Assembly (NCBI RefSeq): GCF_019511525.1
Contig: NZ_JAEUAT010000002.1
Span: 310,001 to 374,000, forward strand
Length of the DNA stretch: 64,000 bases
Direction: 5' to 3'
Origin: Rhizobium cauense
Lineage (GTDB): Bacteria > Pseudomonadota > Alphaproteobacteria > Rhizobiales > Rhizobiaceae
The notes under the pieces were generated by a model, which saw only the letters and a list, made by a program, of their open reading frames with translations, did no database searches and was not told the DNA's origin. This document shows, one piece after another, positions 47,979 to 56,595 of this stretch (its first letter is position 1; each line of letters opens with the position of its first letter). A program made the translations under genes and the position numbers.

Positions 47979-49211
47979 ATGCCGAGCGTGCCTCTCAAGC
48001 GACGGCTGGCAGCGATCATGGCGACGGACGTTGTCGGCTATTCCCGCCTCATGGAAAGCGACGAAGAGACAACGCTTGCGCTGGTCAAGGCGATACACAG
48101 CGATGTTGTGGAGCCGAACATCGAGCGCAATGGCGGCCGGATCTTCAAGTTGATTGGCGACGGAACACTGTCCGTATTCGACTCGGTGACTGGCGCGGTC
48201 GAATGCGCGATGGCGATCCAGCGCGAGTTGGCGGACGGAACAGGTGAGGGCGCGCGCCCGGCGATCAGGATTGGCATCAACCTTGCGGACGTTCTGGTGG
48301 ACGGCTCCGACATGTTCGGGGATGGGGTCAATGTCGCCTCTCGTATTGAAGCAAACGCGTTGCCGGGTGGCATATGCGTGACCGATGGGGTCTATCACCA
48401 GATTGCGACGCGACTTGGGGCCAAGTTCGTTGCGGGCGGCGAAAAACGCCTGAAGAACATCGAGCGACCAGTCCGCGTCTGGCACTGGCAACCGCGCCGG
48501 ACTGGCCCGATCCCCGCTGCACATTCGCTGGCTAACGAAGCAACGTCGTCGCGGAGCGCGGAAAAAGTCCTCGTGCGAGTTGCATCCAGCTCCTCATCCT
48601 TCTCCGGCGATATTGCAGGGTTAGCAAGCTCGAGCATCGAGCAGTTTCTCTCCGAACGCCGCTGGATCGACGTCGCTCCGACCTCGGCTCCGGAAATGAG
48701 CATCCGCGCTCACGATTACACAGTGAGCATCGTCGTTCATGGAGCAGGCCCGTTCCGGCTGAGCGTTAGGTTCGCGTCCACGACGGCCACATCGATCTTG
48801 TGGTCTCGGGCTTTCGATCTTCCGGCGGATTGTCAAATGGATGCAATCGAATCCGTCGCAGCGGAGATCGTGTCGCTTGTGGTGGACAAGGTCCTCCAAG
48901 TGTCATCCAAGGCCGTCGCCACTAAACCCGAATCCTCCTGGTCCGCCTACGAGAACTTTCTTTGCGGCAGGATGCTCGATGCCAAACATCTGCTGTGGGA
49001 GGCCGAGCGCTTTTTCGAGAGAGCCGCGCAGCTCGACCCTGGTCTTATCGAAGCTCACACCATGCACGCCATTGCACTGACGCACACCTTCAGCATGGAG
49101 GGCACGCCTGAGCGCCTGCAACGCGCCGGGGACGTCTCGCGCATCGCCTTGCGCCTCGACCTTTGCGCAGTACTCTGCCGCGCTGGTTCAGTTGATGATG
49201 CGAAACTATGA
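47979..49211 (+). pseudogene. Class III adenylate cyclase with TolB-like/TPR region, frameshifted (5' part)
   Basis: The N-terminal cyclase domain (about 8-190) is complete: metal-binding D17 (ATDVVGYSRLM) and D61 (LIGDGTLSVF), K57 and D115 expected for adenine selection, and N118 and R122 in GDGVNVASRIE. A TolB/FlgO-like region (about 205-315) and the start of a TPR region follow. The frame then runs into a stop at 49211, while TPR-like coding continues in the +1 frame (see next entry); the break lies near 49161, after the codons for RLD. ATG 47979 follows GGAGGGC; an in-frame ATG at 47925 lacks a site. A truncated but catalytically complete cyclase could still be made. Confidence 0.8.
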
Positions 49212-49647
49212 GGGCGCGAGATCGCACTACCGCAAGGCGCGCGACCTCGCGCCAAGCGATATCGAGATCCGCGCCGATTTCGCCGAATTGCTCCACTATG
49301 TCGGTGATCTGGAAGCCGCCGCTGCCGAAATCGAGGAATGCTTTCGACGATCGACGCATCCGCCGGTGTGGTTCTGGGCGATCAGCGGCATCATTCGGCT
49401 TCAGCAAGGCCGCGGCGATGACGCCGCGGAGGAATTTGAGAATGTACCGGCGAAGTCGTGGCGAACACTCATCTTGCTTGCGGCTGCCCATGCCCTGCGC
49501 GGAGACGAGGTACGGCGCGCGCACTGCGAGGTCGAAGCGCGTCGGCTTCAGCCGAGAGTTGGCCCGGAACTGCTGCGATTGGTGTTTCCCTACCAGAGCG
49601 AGGATGCCTTCGCGAGACTTCTCAGCGCACTGGGGCCGGCGGCCTAG
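49162..49647 (+). pseudogene. Displaced TPR C-terminus of the adenylate cyclase (3' part)
   Basis: Reading from about 49162 in the +1 frame continues the previous protein as FAQYSAALVQLMMRNYEGA, then TPR-type helices (YRKARDLAPSD, DLEAAAAEIEECFR, GDDAAEEFENVP) to the stop at 49647. An independent start would have to be the ATG pair at 49195-49200, with no ribosome-binding site, so this is best read as the detached end of the cyclase. One inserted base or two lost bases near 49161 would explain it. Confidence 0.75.
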
Positions 49648-49771
49648 CGGTGTGGCCGCCGATGGCAGGCTCTGAAGCTGCCGGTGTTGGATCGGGATCG
49701 AAGCGCGTCGTTGACTTCGCTCCCGGTGTCGGAGAACCTACAGCCAGCGATGAGCGAAGGAGCTGATACCC

Positions 49772-50149
49772 ATGTTCGATCACATATCGATCGGCGTAAA
49801 GAATATTGAAAGATCGGGAGCGTTCTACGACGCGGCACTCGGAGCGCTCGGTTACGAGCGGCTGTCCAGTTTTGGCAACACCGTCGGATACGGTGCCGAA
49901 AAGCCAGCCTTCTGGGTCATGGAGGCAGAGCATCCGGTGCCGGCGGATCGGGAATCCGGATTGCATTTTTGCTTTACTGCAACAAGCGAGGAAGCGGTCA
50001 ATTCGTTCTATGCCGCGGGCCTTGCCAATGGCGGCGAAGATAACGGCCCGCCCGGTGTCCGCCCGGAATACAGCCAGTTCTACTACGCGGCCTTCGTGAT
50101 CGACCCTGATGGGTACAGGCTGGAGGCCTTCTTCCGTAAGCCGGAATAA
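49772..50149 (+). CDS. VOC-family (glyoxalase/dioxygenase fold) protein, second copy
   Basis: The 125-residue protein is a diverged paralogue of the one at 32903: same DHIxI start, FYxAAL helix, GPPGVRPEYSQFYYAAF segment and FVIDPDGYRLEAF ending. Candidate metal ligands H4, H65 and E118 are kept, but the residue equivalent to E50 is Met (with E51 next to it), so metal binding or chemistry may differ. AAGGAG precedes ATG 49772. Its stop codon lies in the A-run that is the T-tract of the rpsI terminator on the other strand. Confidence 0.85.
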   Translation: MFDHISIGVKNIERSGAFYDAALGALGYERLSSFGNTVGYGAEKPAFWVMEAEHPVPADRESGLHFCFTATSEEAVNSFYAAGLANGGEDNGPPGVRPEYSQFYYAAFVIDPDGYRLEAFFRKPE

Positions 50150-50174
50150 AAAAGGCCGGGCAGAGCCCGGCCTT
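50148..50174 (-). terminator. Rho-independent terminator of rplM-rpsI
   Basis: AAGGCCGGGC (50152-50161) / GCCCGGCCTT (50165-50174) forms a perfect stem with a 3-base loop. On the minus strand it is followed by TTTTTT, so it terminates rpsI, 24 bases past its stop. In the + direction it could also weakly end the VOC transcript. Confidence 0.9.
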
Positions 50175-50197
50175 CGCATTTCGATAGTTCGAAGCGA

Positions 50198-50665
50198 TTA
50201 GCGCTTGGAGAACTGGAACGAACGGCGAGCCTTGGCCTTGCCGTACTTCTTACGTTCAACAACGCGGCTGTCGCGGGTCAGGAAGCCACCCTTCTTCAGG
50301 ACCGAGCGCAGGCCCGGCTCGAAGTAGGTGAGGGCCTTGGACAGGCCGTGACGAACTGCACCGGCCTGGCCGGAAAGACCGCCACCTGCAACCGTTGCTA
50401 CGATGTCGAACTGGCCGTCACGGGCAGCAGCGACGATCGGCTGACGCAGGATCATCTGCAGAACCGGACGGGCGAAGTATGCCGTGAAGTCCTTGCCGTT
50501 GACGATGATCTTGCCGGAGCCGGCCTTGACCCAAACGCGGGCTACAGCGTCCTTACGCTTGCCGGTCGCGTAGGAGCGGCCAAGCGAGTCGACCTTGCGG
50601 ACGTGAGCCGGAGCAGCAGCTTCAGCGGACGTGCCGAGATCCTTCAGGGAGGAGAGGTCAGCCAT
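50198..50665 (-). CDS. rpsI: 30S ribosomal protein S9
   Basis: S9 reaches its C-terminal tail to P-site tRNA. The 155-residue product is the longer alphaproteobacterial form with about 25 extra N-terminal residues. The core [21 protein letters not shown] and the tail [16 protein letters not shown] with the terminal KR are intact. It begins 2 bases after the rplM stop. Confidence 0.97.
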   Translation of the reverse strand: MADLSSLKDLGTSAEAAAPAHVRKVDSLGRSYATGKRKDAVARVWVKAGSGKIIVNGKDFTAYFARPVLQMILRQPIVAAARDGQFDIVATVAGGGLSGQAGAVRHGLSKALTYFEPGLRSVLKKGGFLTRDSRVVERKKYGKAKARRSFQFSKR

Positions 50666-50667
50666 TC

Positions 50668-51132
50668 TTAGGCGCTCCTTACGTTCTTCTTGTTCAGCTT
50701 GGAGACGTCGAGGACGGTCGGCTGCTGTGCTTCGTGGGGATGGTTGGAACCAGCGTAGACGCGGAGGTTCTTCATCTGACGACGGCCGAGCGGGCCACGC
50801 GGAACCATGCGCTCAACGGCCTTCTCGAGAACGCGCTCCGGGAAGCGGCCTTCGATGATCTGGCGAGCGGTACGCTCCTTGACGCCACCGGCGTAACCCG
50901 TGTGCCAGTAGTAAACCTTGTCGGAATACTTCTTGCCGGTGAATACGACCTTGTCGGCATTGATGACGATGACGTTGTCGCCGTCGTCAACGTGAGGCGT
51001 GAAGGTTGCCTTGTGCTTGCCGCGCAGACGCATAGCGATGATGGAAGCGAGACGGCCAACGACCAGCCCTTCGGCGTCGATGATGACCCACTTCTTCTCC
51101 ACCTCTGCAGGCTTCTGGGAGAAAGTTGCCAT
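50668..51132 (-). CDS. rplM: 50S ribosomal protein L13
   Basis: L13 is an early assembly protein. The 154-residue product starts [15 protein letters not shown], has [18 protein letters not shown] (about 27-44) and the KTARQ-like [18 protein letters not shown] signature. The frame is open upstream to 51318 but ATG 51132 has a GAGAGTAAC site. It leads the rplM-rpsI operon behind a promoter and a leader hairpin. Confidence 0.97.
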   Translation of the reverse strand: MATFSQKPAEVEKKWVIIDAEGLVVGRLASIIAMRLRGKHKATFTPHVDDGDNVIVINADKVVFTGKKYSDKVYYWHTGYAGGVKERTARQIIEGRFPERVLEKAVERMVPRGPLGRRQMKNLRVYAGSNHPHEAQQPTVLDVSKLNKKNVRSA

Positions 51133-51224
51133 AGTTGTTACTCTCTTTTGGATCCCCCGGCCCGAAGGCGAGAGGGCGTTTCTTGTTGCTTGGTTTGGTT
51201 GTCCAAGGACGCACCAAAAAGAAA

Positions 51225-51242
51225 GCAGCCCGGGAAGGCTGC
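51225..51242 (-). promoter_or_regulatory. Leader hairpin upstream of rplM
   Basis: On the minus strand GCAGCC-TTCCCG-GGCTGC is followed by TTTCTTTTTGG, a short terminator-like structure between the promoter and rplM. It could be an attenuator for r-protein feedback; no ligand site can be assigned. Confidence 0.5.
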
Positions 51243-51255
51243 ATTTCTGGCGGTG

Positions 51256-51284
51256 TGTATAAAGGCAAAGAGCTATGCGGTCAA
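51256..51284 (-). promoter_or_regulatory. Predicted sigma-70 promoter of rplM-rpsI
   Basis: On the minus strand TTGACC (51284-51279) and TATACA (51261-51256) are separated by exactly 17 bases, a good match to the housekeeping consensus. It lies about 125 bases upstream of the rplM start and just upstream of the leader hairpin. Confidence 0.65.
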
Positions 51285-51356
51285 TAATATCAGATTGTCG
51301 CGTTGCAAAAATACACAAGCGAAATCAATGCTTTAATTGTGTGGTATTTTGATACC

Positions 51357-51788
51357 TCATATTTCACGTGGTGGGATCGAGTAAGTCGCGGTTGCATGGG
51401 CTATTAGCTCGTCCTCATCTTCCTGGAAAATCGATGCCTCGATAACCGCGAGCCGCTTGCCGAGCTTGAGGATCCGGCAGGTGCAGGTCGTTGCTGTTGG
51501 CTTCGGCAGCCGCAGGAAGTTGATGTTGAGATTGGTGGTAACGGCCAACGCGACTGGCCCGATATGCGCGAGCACCGCCGCATAGGCCGTTACGTCAGCC
51601 AGGGTGAAGAGGGCGGGGCCGGATACTGTCCCGCCGGGGCGCAGGTGTCTCTCGTTCGGATCGAACCGCATCGAGACAACGCCGGCTTGGACCTCGGTAA
51701 CGGTAAATACTCGCCCGTCCGTGTGGATCTGAGGGAAATCCGTATCCAGAAAGCGGTGGAGCTCGTCGATCGTCATGACCGGCTGCAT
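51357..51788 (-). CDS. PaaI-type hot-dog thioesterase
   Basis: The 143-residue product has the hot-dog fold pattern of PaaI/YbgC-like acyl-CoA thioesterases: RHLRPGGTVSGPALFTLADVTAYAAVLA (about 49-76, with the catalytic-helix acidic residue in LADVT) and TTNLNINFLRLP (about 83-94). The acyl substrate is unknown. ATG 51788 follows GAGGCAAACTC; the longer in-frame start 51845 has no family support. It is divergent from a crotonase-fold gene, suggesting a shared acyl-CoA theme. Confidence 0.85.
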   Translation of the reverse strand: MQPVMTIDELHRFLDTDFPQIHTDGRVFTVTEVQAGVVSMRFDPNERHLRPGGTVSGPALFTLADVTAYAAVLAHIGPVALAVTTNLNINFLRLPKPTATTCTCRILKLGKRLAVIEASIFQEDEDELIAHATATYSIPPREI

Positions 51789-51861
51789 GAGTTTGCCTCG
51801 AAATTGCTTGTCGCCTGTGGCAGAACAATTAGCACGAAAAGGCAATGCAGGGAGTTAGACC

Positions 51862-52695
51862 ATGGCCGAAGTCGTATCCTTCCGGAAGGACCCGAGCAAA
51901 GCGGGCGAGGGCGCGCTTGTCATCCCGCAATTGACCGATGGCATCCTGCGGCTGACGCTCAGCAATCCGCCTGCCAACGCGCTTTCGATTGCGGTCATGG
52001 AAACGCTGATCGGCGAGCTGCAGAACGCTGCAGGAGACGCTGCCGTCCGCGTGGTCATCATTGCATCGACCGGCAATGTCTTTTCCGCCGGCCACGACCT
52101 CAAGGAGTTGACCGCGCATCGCGCCGACGAGGACGGCGGCGAGGCATTCTTCGAGGAAACCTTCGCGCTGGCTGCCGACCTCATGCTCGAGATTACCCGC
52201 CTGCCGAAGCCTGTGATTGCCGAGATCGATGGTCTTGCGACCGCTGCCGGCTGCCAGCTCGTAGCCTCCTGTGATCTTGCGATCTGTACCGATACGGCAA
52301 CCTTCTGCACACCGGGCGTCAATATCGGCCTGTTCTGCTCGACGCCGATGGTGGCGGTATCGCGCGCGGCGCATCGCAAGCAGGCAATGGAAATGCTGCT
52401 GACGGGCGAGACGATCGATGCCTCAACGGCCAAGGATTTCGGCCTCGTGAACCGCATCGTGCCGAAACAGTACCTGACGCAGGTCGTCACCAAATATGCG
52501 TCCATCATCGCAAGCAAATCGCCGCTGACGTTGAAGATCGGCAAGGAGGCATTCTACCGGCAACTCGAAATGCCGATCGAGGAAGCCTACAGCCATGCGG
52601 CTCAGATCATGGTCGACAATATGCTGACGGCCGATGCCGAGGAGGGGATCGGAGCATTCCTCTCAAAGCGCATGCCGCAGTGGACGGGCGAATAG
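51862..52695 (+). CDS. Enoyl-CoA hydratase/isomerase-fold protein without the catalytic glutamates
   Basis: The 277-residue product has the crotonase fold with the oxyanion segment FSAGHDLKEL (74-83) and GLATAAGCQLVASCDLA (124-140). In classical enoyl-CoA hydratase two glutamates act as acid/base (GGGCELA and PEILLG); here they are Q132 in GCQLV and G152 in PGVNIG. It resembles the ECHDC3-like subgroup, whose activity is unclear. It binds CoA esters at most by inference. Its TAG directly abuts the stop of the convergent EamA gene. Confidence 0.85.
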   Translation: MAEVVSFRKDPSKAGEGALVIPQLTDGILRLTLSNPPANALSIAVMETLIGELQNAAGDAAVRVVIIASTGNVFSAGHDLKELTAHRADEDGGEAFFEETFALAADLMLEITRLPKPVIAEIDGLATAAGCQLVASCDLAICTDTATFCTPGVNIGLFCSTPMVAVSRAAHRKQAMEMLLTGETIDASTAKDFGLVNRIVPKQYLTQVVTKYASIIASKSPLTLKIGKEAFYRQLEMPIEEAYSHAAQIMVDNMLTADAEEGIGAFLSKRMPQWTGE

Positions 52696-53532
52696 CTATG
52701 CGAGCTTGAGGATCAGGCCACCAATCGCGATGATCGCTCCGGCAAGATAGCGCCAGATGCTGGCCTTTTCCTTCAGCACGAGAACGGAAATCAGGAGCGC
52801 AAAGAGGATCGACGTCTCGCGCAGCGCCGCGACGGTTGCGACCGGCGCTTTGGTCATCGCCCAGAGTGCAAGGCCGTATGACGCAATCGATCCTCCGCCT
52901 CCTATCAGTCCTCGCCACCAGTTGTACCGGACATGTGTGGCGACCGCGACCGTTCCACGCTTGGAGATCGCCCAGGCGAAGAGCAGCACCGGCGGCAGCA
53001 AGGACATCCATAGCGTATAGGAGACAGCATTGCCCGATGCACGCGCGCCGATGCCATCCACATATGTATAGGTCGCGATGACACATGCATTGGCGAGTGC
53101 CAGCATGATTGCATGGCCGCCGCCCTTTCGCGCTTCGAAAGCCAGAGTCAGAATGCCGGCGCAGATCGTCATCGTGCCGAGGAGGGCACCCGTCGACAAC
53201 TGTTCATCCAGGATGAAGCCGCTGGTCGCCGCGATCAGGAGCGGCGCACAGCCGCGCATCAGCGGGTAGACGAGCCCGATATCGCCTGCGCGGTATGCAC
53301 CGGCAACGAGCTGGAAATACACGAACTGGAGAATGGCCGAAGCGCCGATAAATGGCCATGCCGCGGCGTTCGGCAGCGGCAGAAACAGCAGCAAGGGAAG
53401 GGCACAAACGGCACCGCCTGCCGAGATCAAGCTGGCATCCAGCGACTTGTCCGTGCCCGCCTTGATCATGGCGTTCCACGTCGCGTGCAGCAGGGCACCA
53501 AACAGAACAAGCAGGATGATGTGGAGCGGCAA
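52696..53532 (-). CDS. EamA/DMT-family membrane transporter
   Basis: The 278-residue product has about ten membrane segments in two EamA repeats, the second ending ETSILFALLISVLVLKEKASIWRYLAGAIIAIGG. Such proteins export amino acids or other metabolites; substrate unknown. The start is uncertain: the frame is open to 53703, but a TTG at 53532 gives the normal length and puts the first membrane helix at the N-terminus. ATG at 53661 is the alternative, adding 43 non-hydrophobic residues. Confidence 0.8.
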   Translation of the reverse strand: MPLHIILLVLFGALLHATWNAMIKAGTDKSLDASLISAGGAVCALPLLLFLPLPNAAAWPFIGASAILQFVYFQLVAGAYRAGDIGLVYPLMRGCAPLLIAATSGFILDEQLSTGALLGTMTICAGILTLAFEARKGGGHAIMLALANACVIATYTYVDGIGARASGNAVSYTLWMSLLPPVLLFAWAISKRGTVAVATHVRYNWWRGLIGGGGSIASYGLALWAMTKAPVATVAALRETSILFALLISVLVLKEKASIWRYLAGAIIAIGGLILKLA

Positions 53533-53932
53533 AAAGGACCACCAGATGGTGTGGAAAACTGATTGTGAGATGCTTGTTACGCCGGTCTTCGCAAAAAGCA
53601 ATCCCGTCTGCTGAAAGTGACGAAGCGCGTGATGGTTCAATCCCGCGTGCCGTACAATCATGAGCTGTCTTGGAGAGTGCGATAAAAGAGGCACGTACAC
53701 CACAAGTGTTTATTCGATGTTCGCTTATTCAACTATGAGGTGATGCTAACATACGAGGAAACATATGTGAACATATACAGGATATACATAGAACATTGAT
53801 AGGGTGTCGCGTCAAATATTTCAGAATTGTGACAATGGCGTCACAGGTTTTAATGGCTGGAATGAGCCGCTTGGTATCAAGGGTCGCAGCCGGCCACTGC
53901 TGCTCCCCGATTCGCTCAATCAAAGTTCGCCT
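53533..53932. other. AT-rich intergenic stretch with ACATA repeats
   Basis: 400 bases upstream of the EamA gene and downstream of the small secreted protein gene. The first part may be 5' coding or leader of EamA. From about 53700 to 53810 the DNA is conspicuously A+T-rich for this genome and contains ACATA at 53749, 53761, 53771 and 53786, including an ACATATGT palindrome at 53761-53768. No gene is visible; a regulator-binding region for the EamA promoter is possible. Confidence 0.4.
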
Positions 53933-54262
53933 TTAGAGCGTGTTATCGGGGATGGTAAACATCCCGTCCAGGTTGTCTATATCCTGGCAATTCAAAACAC
54001 GGCATCGTGGATTGTCTCTCGTGGGGACAGTCGTCCATTCAGCATATTTGTTGGCATCGCAGTACCGGCTGTTACGAATATAGCGATCGAACAGGGTCAT
54101 GCCGCTTACCCGCTTCGATGGATAGCGTAAGATCACTGCACCCTCGTTATGGATCGCGGCCCGTGCGGCCTGGCAGCTCATGCTGAGGGAATTGTAGCGC
54201 GAAATCGCAAGCGCCGGAGAGGCGGCCATGACGAATGCGATCACAACAACCAATTTTTTCAC
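53933..54262 (-). CDS. Small secreted hypothetical protein
   Basis: The 109-residue product has a signal peptide (KKLVVVIAFVMAASPALA, 2-19) and a mature part with four cysteines (30, 68, 87, 92) and the run GAVILRYPSKRVSGMTLFDRYIRNSRYC. I recognise it only as a type of short periplasmic protein common in rhizobia. GTG 54262 follows GGAGG at good spacing; an ATG at 54274 is the alternative. It has no close partner. Confidence 0.7.
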   Translation of the reverse strand: MKKLVVVIAFVMAASPALAISRYNSLSMSCQAARAAIHNEGAVILRYPSKRVSGMTLFDRYIRNSRYCDANKYAEWTTVPTRDNPRCRVLNCQDIDNLDGMFTIPDNTL

Positions 54263-54368
54263 GGTAACATCCTCCATCGGCCTCATGATCTCTATATACG
54301 ACGAAACTGGTGTTTGGTTTCAATGAATTGCCAAGTAACCTCGTGATTGTGATGGGGAGAGCGAGTAC

Positions 54369-54797
54369 GTGAATCATGACCGGTATGAGGATGATTACAT
54401 CCTCGATATTCTGCGTTCGGTGAAGACGATTGCCCTGACTGGCGCTTCACCAAACCCCGCCCGACCGAGCAACGGCGTGATGGGCTACCTGCTGTCGCGG
54501 GGATACGACGTGATTCCGGTCAATCCCGGACAAGCTGGCAAGCAGATTCACGGACGGACGGTCTATGCCAGGCTCTCCGATATCCCTGTGCCCGTCGACA
54601 TGGTTGACGTTTTTCGCGCCTCTGAATACCTGGCAGGCGTTGTCGAGGACGCCTTGGCAATGAGCCCGCCACCCAAGGTGATATGGGCACAGCTCGGCGT
54701 CCGCGACGATGCGGCAGCGGCGAGAGCGGAGGTGGCCGGCATCAAGGTCGTTATGGATCGCTGCCCGGCAATTGAGTATCCGCGGCTCGTCGGTTGA
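54369..54797 (+). CDS. CoA-binding domain protein
   Basis: The 142-residue product has the Rossmann-type CoA-binding fold: VKTIALTGASPNPARPSNGVMGYLLSRGY (about 18-46) and later WAQLGVRDDAAAARAEVAGIKVVMDRCPAIEY (about 105-136), as in YccU/HI-type proteins. The molecular role of the family is unknown. Start GTG 54369 with GGGAGAGC upstream. The sulfhydrylase gene begins about 107 bases downstream on the same strand. Confidence 0.85.
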   Translation: MNHDRYEDDYILDILRSVKTIALTGASPNPARPSNGVMGYLLSRGYDVIPVNPGQAGKQIHGRTVYARLSDIPVPVDMVDVFRASEYLAGVVEDALAMSPPPKVIWAQLGVRDDAAAARAEVAGIKVVMDRCPAIEYPRLVG

Positions 54798-54904
54798 GAG
54801 GTTGGATATTTCAAATAACGTGCCTGGGTTGAAATAGAACGCGATTAACTTTTCGCGATCGTCGGTTATGCTCGTCCCCTCAACCAAGCTGAAGGGAGGG
54901 CTTC

Positions 54905-56188
54905 ATGGCCAAGAATGGACCGGGATTCAATACGTTGGCAATACATGCGGGAGCGCAGCCGGACCCCGCAACGGGGGCGCGGGCAACGCCGATCTATCAG
55001 ACGACAGCATACGTTTTCAACGATTCGGACCATGCGGCTGCCCTCTTTGGTCTGCAGCAGTTCGGTAACATCTACACGCGCATCATGAATCCGACCCAGG
55101 CTGTGCTCGAGGAACGCGTCGCGGCGCTCGAGGGCGGGACCGCCGCGCTTGCCGTGGCGTCCGGCCACGCGGCCCAGATGATCGTCTTCCACACAATCAT
55201 GCGTCCCGGCGAAAACTTCGTGGCCGCAAGGCGGCTGTATGGGGGCTCGATCAACCAGTTCGGCCATGCCTTCGATAACTTCGGCTGGCAGGTTCGCTGG
55301 GGCGATTCAGCGGATCCCGCAAGTTTCGAGAGTCAGATTGACGACAAGACGCGGGCGATCTTCATCGAAAGCCTCGCCAATCCCGGCGGCACCTTCGTCG
55401 ACATCGCGGCGATCGCTGCGGTGGCCCATAAGCACGGCCTGCCGCTCATCGTCGACAACACCATGGCGAGCCCTTACCTCATCCGACCGATCGAGCACGG
55501 TGCCGATATCGTCGTGCACTCGCTGACGAAATTCCTCGGCGGTCACGGCAATTCCATGGGCGGCATCATCGTCGATGGTGGAACCTTCGATTGGTCGAAG
55601 TCCGGCAACTATCCGATGCTGTCCAGCCCGCGGCCGGAATACAATGGCGTTGTCCTGCACTCGACCTTCGGCAATTTTGCCTTCGCAATCGCTTGCCGCG
55701 TGCTCGGTTTGCGCGATCTCGGCCCCGCAATCTCGCCTTTTAATGCATTCCTGATCCTGACTGGTATCGAGACGCTGCCCCTGCGTATGCAGCGCCACAG
55801 CGACAACGCGATCGCTGTCGCAAAGTGGCTGAAGGCACACAGCAAGATTGCCTGGGTGAACTATTCAGGCCTCGAAGACGATCCGAACCACGCGCTACAG
55901 CAGCGCTATTCGCCGAAGGGCGCTGGTTCGGTCTTCACCTTTGGCGTCAAGGGCGGCTACGAGGCTGGAAAAACGCTGGTCGAGGGGCTGCAGTTGTTCT
56001 CGCATCTCGCCAACATCGGAGACACTCGCTCGCTGGTGATCCATCCGGCATCCACCACGCACCGCCAATTGACGGACGAGCAAAGGATCGCTGCCGGCGC
56101 CGGTCCTGATGTCGTTCGCCTGTCGGTCGGCATCGAGGACGTTCAGGATATCATTGCTGATCTCGAACAGTCCCTCGCGAAGATCTGA
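54905..56188 (+). CDS. O-acetylhomoserine (or O-succinylhomoserine) sulfhydrylase
   Basis: PLP enzyme that makes homocysteine from an activated homoserine and sulfide in methionine synthesis. The 427-residue product has the Cys/Met-metabolism fold: PLP-phosphate YTRIMNPTQ (57-65), D184 in VDNT, and Schiff-base K209 in HSLTKFLGGHG. The length of about 430 favours the O-acetylhomoserine (MetY) class, but the donor cannot be fixed by eye. AAGGGAGGGC precedes ATG 54905. No SAM-II riboswitch was recognised upstream. Confidence 0.92.
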   Translation: MAKNGPGFNTLAIHAGAQPDPATGARATPIYQTTAYVFNDSDHAAALFGLQQFGNIYTRIMNPTQAVLEERVAALEGGTAALAVASGHAAQMIVFHTIMRPGENFVAARRLYGGSINQFGHAFDNFGWQVRWGDSADPASFESQIDDKTRAIFIESLANPGGTFVDIAAIAAVAHKHGLPLIVDNTMASPYLIRPIEHGADIVVHSLTKFLGGHGNSMGGIIVDGGTFDWSKSGNYPMLSSPRPEYNGVVLHSTFGNFAFAIACRVLGLRDLGPAISPFNAFLILTGIETLPLRMQRHSDNAIAVAKWLKAHSKIAWVNYSGLEDDPNHALQQRYSPKGAGSVFTFGVKGGYEAGKTLVEGLQLFSHLANIGDTRSLVIHPASTTHRQLTDEQRIAAGAGPDVVRLSVGIEDVQDIIADLEQSLAKI

Positions 56189-56194
56189 GACGAC

Positions 56195-56539
56195 ATGGCG
56201 AACTACCTCACCTTTGACATCACTGCCGTCCGACCAGAATGGGGGGGCCCGGCTGCGGATCGCCTGATCGCTGGCGAGCCGCAGTTCAAGACCTGGAACC
56301 TGGAGGAGGCCAATGGCGGCCTCTATTCCGGGGTATGGGAGGCAACGCCGGGCAAGTGGCGCATCGTCTACGACGAGTGGGAATATTTCAGTGTGCTCTC
56401 GGGCTACTCAATCGTGACGGAAGACGGCGGCAGCGCGGTACACCTGCGGGCAGGGGATCGGATGATCCTCAAGCCAGGTTTCAGGGGAACCTGGGAAGTC
56501 ATTGAAACGACTCGCAAGGACTATGTCATCAGGCTGTGA
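56195..56539 (+). CDS. Cupin-domain protein (DUF861-type)
   Basis: The 114-residue product is a single small cupin barrel with YSGVWEATPGKWRIVYDEWEYFSVLSGY and the second motif LRAGDRMILKPGFRGTWEVIE, the pattern of DUF861 / ureidoglycine-aminohydrolase-like cupins. It lacks the usual two-histidine first motif, so metal binding is doubtful. It starts 6 bases after the sulfhydrylase and is surely co-transcribed; its role in sulfur metabolism is not known. Confidence 0.85.
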   Translation: MANYLTFDITAVRPEWGGPAADRLIAGEPQFKTWNLEEANGGLYSGVWEATPGKWRIVYDEWEYFSVLSGYSIVTEDGGSAVHLRAGDRMILKPGFRGTWEVIETTRKDYVIRL

Positions 56540-56555
56540 CTTGGTGACGCCGCGA

Positions 56556-56579
56556 GTGGTGCCGGAATGCCGGCGCCAC
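56556..56579. terminator. Hairpin between convergent cupin gene and dctD
   Basis: GTGGTGCCGG (56556-56565) pairs with CCGGCGCCAC (56570-56579), one G-U pair, loop AATG. No T-tract on either strand, so it would act at best with Rho or as an mRNA 3' stabiliser. Confidence 0.4.
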
Positions 56580-56595
56580 CTGGACTAGGTCTCGA

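Noticed and set aside
54798-54904. Possible SAM-II riboswitch upstream of the homoserine sulfhydrylase
   Set aside because: SAM-II aptamers are common before such genes in alphaproteobacteria, but the conserved pseudoknot segments could not be found in these 107 bases.
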